From: Rhodosorus marinus | Lineage: Eukaryota > Rhodophyta > Stylonematophyceae > Stylonematales > Stylonemataceae | DNA: 64,000 nucleotides | Reading direction: 5' to 3' | NCBI GenBank assembly: GCA_029953675.1 | Contig: JAMWBK010000002.1 | Coordinates: 2,232,001 to 2,296,000, forward strand | In this document: positions 44,795 through 54,846 of the stretch, in pieces | Layout: every line of letters begins with the position of its first letter | How positions within the stretch are numbered: position 1 is the stretch's first letter | The notes under the pieces: model-generated | The model's database searches: none | Told to the model about the DNA's origin: nothing | What the model saw: the letters and a program-made list of their open reading frames with translations, nothing else | Position numbers and translations under genes: made by a program

Positions 44795-47700
44795 TCAATC
44801 TGCCGAGATTAGCTTCTGAGCAGCTTCGTGCAACCGAATTGGTTGTTCAAGGTCCTCTTTCACATGGTCTTTCACGACTCCAATCGATTCATTGCACGCG
44901 TTCATGAAATCGTCTACTCGGATTGCCGTTTCTGAACCTTTTTCGATGGCGTCCATTTCACTCTTGGCATCTACATCAAGCGCAGGAGGCGGCTCAGTGG
45001 TCATTGCCATAGATGGCTCCAGATACTCCCCCACAATTTCCGAAAATTCTTTAGGGTTGCCAGCGGTCTGAATCCGATCTAGCCATACTTTGCCAACCAC
45101 TGTAGAAACAGTAGACTCCGCAGGGTAGAAGCTCCTCAGACAATGTTGAATAAGTCTCGCAGCCTCTACGACGGGAGTCATGGGGCTGCCTTTCACCAGT
45201 CCACGGACCTCGAAGTCCGTGGCACACAATAGACAAATCGAAAGGGCATCTCTCGAGTAATTCTCGAGACTTAGAAACTGCAGCTTCTCATTCTTCTCCA
45301 AGTCTTCGAAGACTTCAAAAGGCTAAGACATCGGACAATAAAACAAAAACAGGTTTCAAAAAAAAATGTTGCCGTCTCGAATGCCAGGAACGCGTCTCAA
45401 GAAAGTCGTGTTATCGCTTTGGAGTTCTTACCAACGCGGAGTTCTCTCTATACGAACCACGAAGGACGTTCGTCCAAAGTCCAATCGCTTTAGCCCAAGC
45501 TCCAGTTCTGGTCGCCTTGCTCGCGCTTGCCACGAGTGACAGGCGTCTAAGGGCAGCCCTGTACGTTTTCCTAGCGATTTCAAGCGGCTCGATGACTTCA
45601 ATAAAACCCTTTCCGTCAAAAAGCACAGAATATGCACGATCCAGAGTTTCGGGTTCAGACCACGTTCGCTCCAGCTTCCGGGCCTGTAGAATCAGTTTTA
45701 ATGCGTCTATCAAAGTTGGCTTCGGTTGCTCGCTTCCCTCCTTTTCGAGCCGCATGAACAGCGCGCCCCGACACAACTCCAAGAGATCGCAACCGTTGGG
45801 CTGGACAAGCAGTTTGCAGGCTGTGACCAGTGCTTGTATGAGTCCCATTTCAGGGTTTTGCGGGTATATGGCAAGGCAGAAATCCACGATCGATATCAAG
45901 CAATCCGGCTCGCGATTTCGGCCGGCGGACATAAAGTGAGCAGTTGCCCAATCAACGATTTCAGATGCCTCGTGTTCAAAGCTTCTCAGCAGCTGATCTC
46001 TCTCATACTGCGCAACTTTTCGCTCGAACTCATCGTTCGAGGCAAAAAGTTTAGTCAAAACCGACTCAGGGAGCAACGTCATCGCATCCTCCGAGGCTTC
46101 TTGCGTAGAAAATTGGGCTCTTGTGCGCTCGCTCACGTATACGAGTCCATACGCAGATGTAGGTTGAGCACCGCCTCCTTCCGCCTCCTTCCAAACCTCC
46201 CCCACAGTCGCAGTTCGAACTTTCATATCGTCGAACCGAGTCCAGGTCAAATTGCCGTCTACGTTTGTTCCGCTGTCGCCAGTCCCCCCTCCATCCTCCG
46301 CTCTGCTTCTAATGTAAGTCCAGTAATGACCAGAGTTCGCAGCACCTGAATGCACCAATACGGCGAACAGTGCATATTTTTCCGAAACAAGGTTCTGATA
46401 AGCCAAACCTTCCTCCGCGAGCAGCTTGGAGGTTTTCGCTTTCCACTCCTGAGTCCGGCTGTAGTCTTGAGCGAATACATCTTCCAGCACTGCAATGGCC
46501 CTGGAAATTTCGTCGTGCGCAATGTCGACTATTTCGAATGCCTTGTCACTGTTGAGAGAGGACTCCAGCCTCTTCTTGGTTCTCATCAACGCAGTAAGGG
46601 TAGACTCTGCTGGCTCCTTTCCGTCTCCCATCGGATCCTTCAATTTGTGGTACTCGTTGAGGCTCTTTGTAATTGACGCCCTTTCCTTCTGCAGTTCAGC
46701 AATCTTCTTCCTCGCCTGAACTGCTGCATCTCGGTTAGTCTGCATGTATCGATCCAGTGTAAGAACTTCATCAATAGCTAGATAGTCGTCAATCTTCTCT
46801 GCGGAGTTGATCTCCCGATTGTACCGAACCCTTGTAGTGTACAAAGTTACGACAGGGGACAGTCTCGTGAACCATACGTTTTTCTTCCCCGGCTTCATCT
46901 CTGTTAATCCTCCCGATTTCCCAGACCCGTTTTCTTGAGCTTCGCAGTCATCCCTTGGTTCGCTTCTATATTCCACGTCGGCTTGGGCGTACTCGTCCAA
47001 ACCGCAATAAATATCGCTGGTGTCTGATTGTGAAACCCCAATAATTAGCGAAGTCGTTTCCCCTCCACTCTTTTGCTCTACTTTTCCGTCCGAAAGAAGT
47101 TCCTGAACGAACGTCGAAGTAAACATGCTCTTCACAGGATTACGCGTATCATCCTGTCCATTGCCCACGTTCGCAAACGCCCTCTCTACAACGTCGAGAA
47201 TCAGCTGATTGGATTCAGACACGTCCTCCTGTCCTCCGATCTTCAGTTGACCACCACTAACTTTAACCAGTGCGTCGATTAAGCCGCTTGGATCTGCATG
47301 CTTTTGATTGCCCAGAGCAAGGACGGCGAACAAGGTTTGAAGTTCTTCTACGAACTTTATACAAGCTAGAACGTTCTCATCGAGCAACACCTCCCCGTTC
47401 GCTGTTCGTCTTCGAAAGCGAAATATTGTCTTCCGGAAGTCTGGAAGGCTGTAGTACAGCTGGATTAGGGAATTGAGATAACAAGTATTTCCAATGTTAA
47501 CCAATCCTACTGCCTCAGACATGGCGGTCCTACATGACCACGAAACAAGCACAGGAGCACCCTTAGAATTGCGAACCGGCCATGCCAGGAAGGTTCTGCA
47601 CCATACCTCAATACTTCTTTCGGATCGCCACAATCCGGGAGCGCCCAATTCGATTCGTTAGATCTGGCTGCAAATTCAGCGGTCTTGTCGCTGTACTGAG

Positions 47701-48170
47701 TACTGGACGGATCATCCGTTCTTCGCATTTGGGCACTGCTCGGATTTGGAACGCCATCGCCCTGCTTCTGCTGTAATGCCACGTCACCGCTTCTCTTTTC
47801 TGATTAGAGAGCAGAATGGAATAAAGGCAAAATCAGTATCTTAGTTCCTAGGATCGGGAGATTCGTGAAACCAAAGCTGCCCAGAAAGCGAGAACTAGAT
47901 CACACCTCCCGGTTTAGACTCAGATACTGCACCGGAATCTTTCTCTTTCGCTCCCGCTGCCGTCGAGTCGGGGTAGGTAAGCAAGGGGTGCGATTCATTA
48001 ACAAACGTGGAAATGGCCTTCTCCGTAACCTCCGGCGCGCTGTTCGTCCCTCTATCAAAAATGAACGCCACAGCCGCTTCCATCGTATCTATTCCAGCAG
48101 CTATTGCCGCCCCAATCTGATCGGATGTGAACCCCATCCCTTCCAGATTAGATCTAAGGTCCTCACCCAT
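44795..48170 (-). CDS. UBA-containing ubiquitin carboxyl-terminal hydrolase (USP25/28-like)
   Basis: Four exons (48170-47906, 47799-47607, 47529-45432, 45322-44795) encode 1027 residues. The N-terminus is a UBA-like domain (LEGMGFTSDQIGAAI...AVAFIFDRG). The USP catalytic domain has the Cys box GLVNIGNTCYLNSLIQ with Cys169 and the His box LVHSGAANSGHYWTYIR with His554, followed by WTRFDDMKVR and AYGLVYVSE. A long insertion between the boxes includes a coiled coil (ARKKIAELQKERASITK). The C-terminal ~400 residues are helical and unannotated. Domain order and the GxxNxGHYW context resemble USP25/USP28, cysteine proteases that remove ubiquitin from targets. Exon 1 carries only the UBA part; its joining to the USP part depends on the 106-nt and 77-nt introns, both frame-consistent. 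Confidence 0.9.
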
Positions 48171-50058
48171 CTCTCCTTACCCTGAAAACCTCCCCAGCTT
48201 CCGGACGATAGAACGGAAAAATCCTTTCCAACACGCGGAAGACCGTCTTTCACAAGAGAACAAAGCAAAAGAAGAAACCTCAAATCCCTACAGTTCCTTC
48301 AATATCCTACATCCACACCACATCCTACAGTTTCCCTTCCAACGATCTGTTCAGAAGTTAGAGCAGCTCTTCACCACCCTCTTCCCTCCCTCGCTTCCCA
48401 TTAACCCCAAACCGACTTGTAGTACCGGACGATCCTCAACATCCTCATCACTAAGCAAAGCCGTGATTCACACAGTGCCTAAATACATTCCAAATTACAG
48501 TCATCACAGTACATTGTTTTAATTTAAATCAATTATTCAAGAATAGTTTCTATATTTAGATACAACAAGTACTTAAAATAGTCCATATCCATGATGATTG
48601 CCGATAGACCGGTTTTGATGGATATCTTTTGTCCCAAGAAAATATAGTGTGAAAGGAGGTTTGTGGTTATCATAGGCCAAATCCGTTGTGGTTGATACAG
48701 GAGTTGGTAGGTTTGATCGCCACTTGCGTGAATACTTGATGAGTTCCGACGACTGTCTCTGGCGGAGACAGAAGCCTTGATTTCAGCAAAAGAAAGGATG
48801 GAAGTTGATTGAGCTCATTTGTGCTCTTTCCATTCCATCCTCTGTTCATTGCACCCGTTTCCCAGTAGCGTGGAATACTGTGTTTTTCCCTCCGAGGAGA
48901 CGAGCTGTTGCTTTCAACAAAAGAAGCCTGAATTTTTTGGACACTCTCCCAAAACAAACCCTCTAATCCCCCATTCCTCCTCCCCTTCCTCCTCCCGTCA
49001 CCTCCTCCCCTTCCTCCTCCCGTCACCTCCTCCCCTCCCCTCGTCTGTATCTGGAAAAATCGAATGAGTAGGGACAAATAAAATGTCTGCGCCAAGCGCT
49101 GTCGTGATCCTCGGCGAAACGAATCGGGAACGGTTGAGCGAAATACGAGAAGCGTTGTAGTGAGCCTTGGCGTACGAATCTGAAAGGGAAGATAGAGCTT
49201 TTTTTTTATCCTCTGGAGATTGGACGATAGTTCTCGAAGGTGCAAAGGGGTTGGCATTCAACGCAGAAATGTTAGGCTCTTCGCGGTTTCGTCCTCGGTG
49301 GATTTGGATGCTCCAGGGAGGTGGAAAATCTCGGATGTGTTCTGCAGAACCATCTGATGACTTCATGATTCTACTAATTTATCCGGTTCTCACATCGTCT
49401 CTTGCTCGAAGTCCTAAACCTGCAAAACCTCTGGTGTGAGTGACCACTAAGAACACGGTTCGTTCCGGGTTTCAAATGGTCTTTGTCCCGTTCGGAAGTG
49501 GGTTTTAGGATGAAGAGGACGTGTTGACGAGTCATGTGAGCCTATCTTGGACGCATAGCAGTCGCAAGAACAGGCATCAAACCATGTTTATGATGCCGGA
49601 TGCTGACCTGCGGTCATCCAGAAGTTGCGCGTAAGGCCAGGTCCGAATTTCCAGCATATGGGTCCACTCCACCGAGGAAGCAGACGCGAAGAGCATGAAC
49701 GCCTTGGACACATTTGGGAACCACCTTGCGCTTTCCTAGCGTCGTTTATTTCGTTTGAAGAATCAGCTTCCCTGATGGTTGCGTTTACCGTTACAACTAT
49801 CAGTGGAATGGGGATGTGTCTGTCCTGTCCGGTCAGTTCAGGCTCCCCTGCAGAGATCCTTGGCATGTCCCACATTGCTTTCTCTGTTGCTGCTCACAAG
49901 CTGGGTGGATTTGTTCGATTTGTTTTTCGGAGAATCCTTGGCTACGTAGTTTCTGAGCACCAGTCTGTTCAGCAAGGAGAGCGCACTCTGTCGCAAAGTT
50001 CTAGCTCCTCCTTGCTGAAAGAGGCGTGCAGAGTTTGATTAGCTATTAAGGACAAACT
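48171..50058. other. Spacer upstream of the ubiquitin protease
   Basis: Next to the gene the + strand is C/A-rich (48180-48480), then AT-rich (48500-48600). A 25-nt direct repeat (48986-49035) lies in a C/T-rich tract. Frames at 48998-49366 (-) and 49625-50038 (+) are open but lack a family match and the second lacks an ATG near its start. No gene is called. Confidence 0.5.
48986..49035. repeat. Two exact copies of a 25-nt C/T-rich unit
   Basis: The unit starts ttcctcctcccgtcacc and is repeated head to tail at 48986-49010 and 49011-49035. It is followed by more (ctccc) sequence. Confidence 0.85.
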
Positions 50059-50982
50059 TCACTGCAGGTCTTTGCAGAACAGGAGTTGAGTGCCCGGTAC
50101 GGAGATTACTTGAATTGCCATTCCAGATGAGAGGATTCTCACTGAGTACGCATCTTCGTCTCTCCAGAGGAGACTGTAGCCAAGCTTCTCCTCGTAAAGC
50201 TTCTTCGCGGGTCCGTTTGCGTCCTCAACGATGAGCCAAATATCCTTGAACAATCCTTCATTCCACGTACGGACCTCCTCCTCACAAGCCTCACATAACC
50301 TTTTTCCAAGGCCGAGACCGCGGGCATTTGGCGATACAGCCAGGTTTGACAAAACGGGATGCAGGGAGTACTTTCCTTCCTCTTCCTGCGCATCGAAAAC
50401 TATTGCAGCAACTTCGTGAAGCGGGGACTTCCTCAGCGAATTCCTGACTGGCGCAGACATTGCACCCAGGGTGGAAGAGAATAGTCTCTCCCCTACCTCC
50501 CTTGGCAGCACTTCGTAGGCGCCATTTAATTCCTTGACAACCGCAACTTCGATCCCTACACATCCTAAGATTCCCTGCTCCCCTCTCGCAATGAAGAAGC
50601 TCGTCGACAGCCTTCTCTTCCCAGTTAGTCTTCCATATCTCGAGGACAAATCTTCCTCCTGCTTCGACACAAGTTGCTTATGTGCATCCCCTTTCAGCGA
50701 GGATCCGCCTAGCCCCTCCTTCACATTGTCCGTTGTCGACGCGACCCAGAACGCGTCCACAAAGAAGCTCGCACAGTCCTGCAGCGCACCGTAATCATCA
50801 GTCCTATCAATCACGTACGAATCCGTCACCGATGCCTGTGCCAATACCGGTCTACATCTCCCCCACGATCCAGGACTCCTAAAAACACGAGGCCTAACCC
50901 GACTCACCCGAAACTTCAGCCCGTACCGATTACCCAACCCTAGCCCATAAGCCACAAATCCAATCTTCATCCCCCCGTCCAT
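50059..50982 (-). CDS. GNAT-family acetyltransferase with transit-type leader
   Basis: A single exon of 307 codons from ATG 50982. Residues 1-~60 are basic and glycine/valine/Arg-rich (YGLKFRVSRVRPRVFRS), fitting an organelle, probably plastid, leader. The GNAT core follows: ILGCVGIEVAVV (beta4), then LSNLAVSPNARGLGLGKRLCEAC, whose RGLGLG loop binds acetyl-CoA, then LIVEDANGPAKKLYEEKLGY. This is the layout of plastid GNAT proteins that acetylate Lys or N-termini. The substrate is not predictable. The frame is open upstream of 50982 only from non-ATG codons; MDGGMKIG offers a second ATG four codons in. Confidence 0.85.
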   Translation of the reverse strand: MDGGMKIGFVAYGLGLGNRYGLKFRVSRVRPRVFRSPGSWGRCRPVLAQASVTDSYVIDRTDDYGALQDCASFFVDAFWVASTTDNVKEGLGGSSLKGDAHKQLVSKQEEDLSSRYGRLTGKRRLSTSFFIARGEQGILGCVGIEVAVVKELNGAYEVLPREVGERLFSSTLGAMSAPVRNSLRKSPLHEVAAIVFDAQEEEGKYSLHPVLSNLAVSPNARGLGLGKRLCEACEEEVRTWNEGLFKDIWLIVEDANGPAKKLYEEKLGYSLLWRDEDAYSVRILSSGMAIQVISVPGTQLLFCKDLQ

Positions 50983-51340
50983 TCCCCCCCTCCCCCCTCC
51001 CACCCCACCACCCCCTCAACACACTCTCAAAACAAAAAAAACAAAACACAGAAACTTTGCACAAAAAGCAAGCCCGAAAAAAAAACAACTTAGTCTCAAT
51101 GTAAAAAATAAATTACTCTCAACTACAATAAACTATTAAGACGCTTATCCAAAAAAACAATGGCCTCAATACTAATCCATAACACACCCTCCCCATCCCC
51201 ACCACCCAACCTCCCCCAAGTCCTCTACACCCTCCTCGTCCACAAAGAAATGAAAACGGCCCAAGTCAGAGATGGTAATCTGCTTGGCATCCGATCTTAC
51301 CATTTTTAACTTCCCTGTTCATCAATAGAATCGATTTAGA

Positions 51341-51448
51341 AGCTCATCTATTTTTATTTTTAAAACCCTATTTTGAAAAATGGTTTAGGATTCGTAGGCT
51401 CATCTATTTTTATTTTTAAGACCCTACTATGAAAAACGGTTTAGATTG
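51341..51448. repeat. AT-rich tandem repeat, period 56 nt
   Basis: Two copies (from 51341 and 51397) share gctcatctatttttattttt, accctat/accctact and gaaaaa(t/c)ggtttag. Differences are a few substitutions. Confidence 0.85.
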
Positions 51449-52498
51449 TAATTTTATACGAATTAAAAAATGGAATTGATTTAATTTTAATGTTGGTTTC
51501 ATAGGACATTGCGAAAAGTATTGCAAAAAGAGGATGGGATCCTTTTTGAATGGCTTTTGGGATGGTGGAGACTTCCAATGCGAGTTCGGAGAGAGTGTGT
51601 GTTTGCGGATGGTGTTTTCCTAGAAGGACCCCCCTTTTCGAACTCCTCCCAACAAAGCTTAACCGGCGTTGGAAGTTTGATTTGTTTTATATGACATCAA
51701 CTTGAAACTTGCTAATGGTTTCGAGGATGGTTTCTCTCAGTGGATTTGCATCTCCCACTAACGGACACGAGTCCCGGTCATCGACACACTCCGCTCCTTC
51801 TTCCGCCACGCGAACTTTATGCACAACAGGAAGCAAACCAAGGGGATAGCGGGTTGCGGTCTTTCACGGAGGCCAGATCCGGATAAACTTGCTGCGGACG
51901 AGACGACCTAGATACCAAGTCTCTGGTACTCCAAATGCGGATTTCGATCTTTCTGTATATAGCTGGTTGTCCCTGTAGGCGAGCCAGGTTCGGGGAATAG
52001 ATGATGATATCATCGAAAAAGATTTGAGATGAAAACGCCCAATTCCTCAAAGAAAATGTGATTCAGTAAAATCGAGAGAAGACCACAGAGTGGAAGCGCT
52101 AACGCTTTGAGGGAAACTTAACCCGTTCCAACTCAAATCTATCTAAAGACGACTGGTCCCTCATTCGATCCGCCACTAAAATCTCCAATAGGTCGAGGCG
52201 TTCACCTTTTAAGGATGAATGGGAGTCGACAGTATCGATTTCAATACTGCACTAAAGCCACGATTGGAAGCAAAGAAAATAACTTGTTTCCAACTCAAAA
52301 GCATCTCATCCCGTTCCTTCTTCATTCTGATACGTTCGGGGCGTGCACCTCCCTCCTGGCGCTCAACTTGAGATATGATAAAAGGTCTCTCGATCTCCTG
52401 CCAATGGGTTAGAAGAGGGAGGGACTGGACTTGGCTTTGGCTTGTTATTTACGTTTGGTTTGAAAACATAAGAAACTTGGATACTGCAATTTAAGTAA

Positions 52499-52530
52499 AC
52501 AAGGACTAGAAGCGATTTTCTAGTCCTTGT
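52499..52530 (+). repeat. 13-bp perfect hairpin upstream of SelD
   Basis: ACAAGGACTAGAA (52499-52511) and TTCTAGTCCTTGT (52518-52530) pair perfectly across a 6-nt loop. The stem ends 53 nt before the SelD ATG. If transcribed it would be a stable stem in the 5' leader. Its role is unknown; a T-run (cttctttttttttt) follows it directly, so it might instead be a terminator-like relic. Confidence 0.75.
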
Positions 52531-52583
52531 GACAGTGCTTCTTCTTTTTTTTTTGAAAGAGGAGTTGTTGGGAATCTAGAAAG

Positions 52584-54283
52584 ATGGAGGAAGAACTACC
52601 GGAGGTGCAAGAACCTCGAGCCTCGAGTTTCTTGCCGGGGTCCATTGGACTTCCTACAGAGTTTAAGCTTACTGGATACTCTCGCCTGAAAGGGTGAGGG
52701 TGCAAGATTCCGCAGGTAGCCGGGCCGAAGAGTTGTCTTTGCCTCTTGACTTCGCGTTGGATTTCAAGCTTTGTTCTCCCAGGAATTAATCGTTGGTTTC
52801 TCCTTCTTTCGTTCACTGTTTTTTAAATACCCACTCCGCGGCTCGATGACAGGCGGATTTGACTCGCCTGTTGGATCGTTCTGGGATCTCTCAGAACAGA
52901 AAGATGATGGATACATCTGTGATTGAAATCAGAGGCCTACCCAACTATCAACTCGTCTCTACAACGGACTTCTTTTTCCCACTCGTTGATGATCCTTTCC
53001 TCATGGGAAGAATCGCCTGCGCTAATGTTCTCTCGGACATGTACTCGGAGGGCGTCACTGAGGTCGACAATCTCCTCATGGTCCTCGCCGCGTCTCTCGA
53101 TATGCCTCCAAGCTGTCGAGATCTAGTCACCTGGAAAATGATCGAGGGCTTCAGGAGCCTTGCCGAGGAGGCTGGTTCATCGGTTACTGGTGGTCAGTCT
53201 ATCTACAACCCATGGCCTATTATCGGTGGAACAGCTCTGAGCGTAGTTCCAAAGGAGGTGAGAATTTAGGCTGTGAAATCACACTTGAGAGTATGGCCAC
53301 GGACCGTACTCACTCCGTGAATGTGGTGTGGAGCCTATGCTATGGCTCTGGAGCGAAGGTACCCCCCCGTGTATGCACTAAACTCTGAACTAATTCTGTT
53401 CGGGTTTGCTTTTTATTTGTTCGTAGAGGGTTTTAATGCCTACTGGAGCAATTGAAGGGGACACTCTTGTCCTCACCAAACCGATTGGAACTCAAGTTGC
53501 AGTGAATACCTTTCAGTGGATCAACATAGAGGAGAGATGGTCAAGGATTTCGGACGTTATCAGTCGGGAACAGTTAGAGGTGAGTCTTGGAACAGCTCTT
53601 CTTCTCCCTCAGCCAACCCCCCCCACCCGCAACCCTCTTCCTGAAGCCACGTTGCGTTGCCGCTTCTGCTTGTGTTTTCTCGACAGCGCGCTTTCGATAT
53701 CTCCGCGATGAGCATGGAGAGACTAAATCGGAAAGCCGCGGAACTAATGTGGAAACATGGAGCTCATGCGGCCACGGACATAACTGGATTCGGAATTCTC
53801 GGACATGCTGAAGCGCTAGTTCGTAATCAAAGGTACATCCTCTACATTAGCAATCCTCTCATTTAGATTCGAAGCGGGAGCTAACCGCGGGTTTCTGCCT
53901 GCTTGTCCCTCCGCACCAGCGAGTCTGTCTCGTTCGTTATCCACACATTGCCGGTGATACGGTGCATGGCTAGCGTCGACGCCACGCTGCAAAACCTGTT
54001 CAGTCTAGTGAAGGGGCGCTCCGCTGAGACCAGCGGTGGACTATTGATCTGTCTTCCGAAGGAGAATGTGGCGGCGTTCTGCTCCGAGATTTACGAGGCC
54101 GAGGGATGGCCAGCGTTTGTTGTTGGGTAAGCAGGTTGACCAGCACTGGGAAACGCCGTACTGGGAACGGGGAGTATTGACCTTTTCGCGCTTTTTTCGT
54201 TGCTTTGGTGCTTTGGCAGGACGGTGATAAGCGGTGATAGGTCGGCATCTATTGCCGCTGATGTGGAAATCAAAGAAGTTTAA
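52584..54283 (+). CDS. Selenophosphate synthetase, selenocysteine form (SelD/SPS2)
   Basis: Six exons (52584-52715, 52853-53257, 53427-53579, 53687-53832, 53920-54126, 54220-54283) encode 368 residues including Sec38, read from the UGA at 52695. The active-site segment reads [11 protein letters not shown]-Sec-GCKIPQ, equivalent to KG(U/C)GCK in SPS proteins. Downstream blocks fit the AIRS-type fold: [36 protein letters not shown] (split as [11 protein letters not shown] / [13 protein letters not shown]), [39 protein letters not shown] and [12 protein letters not shown]. Reaction: selenide + ATP + water to monoselenophosphate, the selenium donor for Sec-tRNA. A termination-only reading would leave 37 residues, and conservation on both sides of UGA argues against that. 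A SECIS element lies in the 3' flank (54413-54481). All five introns are GT-AG. Confidence 0.95.
52695..52697 (+). other. UGA codon recoded as selenocysteine
   Basis: In-frame TGA between GGG (Gly37) and GGG TGC AAG (Gly-Cys-Lys). The position is exactly that of the catalytic Sec/Cys of SPS proteins. It sits 18 nt before the first exon end, so five exon junctions follow it. Confidence 0.93.
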
Positions 54284-54846
54284 CACTGAGGGTGAGTTTG
54301 TCCTCAATAACGGTTGGTCCTCATGAAGTCCGTTGTTGATGTTCGGCTCAAGCTGCTAGTGTGGACGTCCTGTTTGTTGTTTAACTGTAGGTTGCTTCTG
54401 GAACGTGCAGAGGTGCATACTATGACGCGTGGCTTCGCAAACCCGGGAGGGGGAAGCCAGAGCTGATCGCTTCTTGTGTACGGGGCAGGAGCAGTCCTTG
54501 TCCGCCGACCCTTGGGGGGTTCCTCTTTTCCTTTGAGTAGGGTACGTGATCGTTTTTTGTTTTCTTTGTTAGTTGTAACGAACGATGCATGCTCCACAAA
54601 GTCTAGACAAGTTTGTTCTAGGAGAGGTTAAAACCACTGCCGCAAAAGTCGGCCAGGTCTGAATATGAAAAAATCAATAACATAACATACTATTCACAGT
54701 TCCAATAAGCAAGCATTGGAAGACTATTCACAATTCACGGTAGCAAGCTGGTAGGCGTCGGTTTCCTGGGTCAAAGAACAACCTTGACATAGCAGTCGCT
54801 CCCCATCGCGTCAACGATCTTTTCAAGTTTTCGATAAGCGCTGGGG
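54284..54846. other. SelD 3' UTR and spacer to GGT
   Basis: Convergent 3' flanks of SelD (+) and gamma-glutamyltransferase (-). The SECIS element occupies 54413-54481. The rest has no recognised feature. Confidence 0.6.
54413..54481 (+). promoter_or_regulatory. Eukaryotic SECIS element in the SelD 3' UTR
   Basis: Lower helix: gtgcata (54413-54419) with tgtgtac (54475-54481), 7 pairs including two G-U. SECIS core: ATGA (54422-54425) opposite TGAT (54464-54467), giving the U-U, G-A, A-G, C-U non-Watson-Crick quartet. Upper helix: TGGCTTC (54430-54436) with GAAGCCA (54453-54459), perfect, plus two further pairs below a small internal loop. Apical loop: 16 nt with the conserved unpaired AA(A) at 54439-54441, 13 nt after the core. 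These are the sequence and spacing rules of eukaryotic SECIS elements, which recruit SBP2 and the Sec elongation factor. It begins 130 nt after the SelD stop codon on the same strand. Confidence 0.88.

Larger units (their letters stand above)
50983..52583. other. Spacer between divergent GNAT and SelD genes
   Basis: C/A-rich + strand beside the GNAT start (50983-51250), AT-rich (51060-51480) with a 56-nt tandem repeat, and then the SelD promoter with a 13-bp hairpin (52499-52530) just upstream of its ATG. No gene was recognised in 51500-52480. Confidence 0.5.

Noticed and set aside
49625-50038. 137-codon plus-strand frame near the GNAT gene
   Set aside because: Begins with TTG, no motif is recognisable and no splice context exists; considered as another transposon relic but no ordered motifs were found.
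52520-52816. Minus-strand frame over the first SelD exon
   Set aside because: It is the shadow of SelD exon 1 and intron 1; the plus strand carries the conserved SPS sequence through the UGA.
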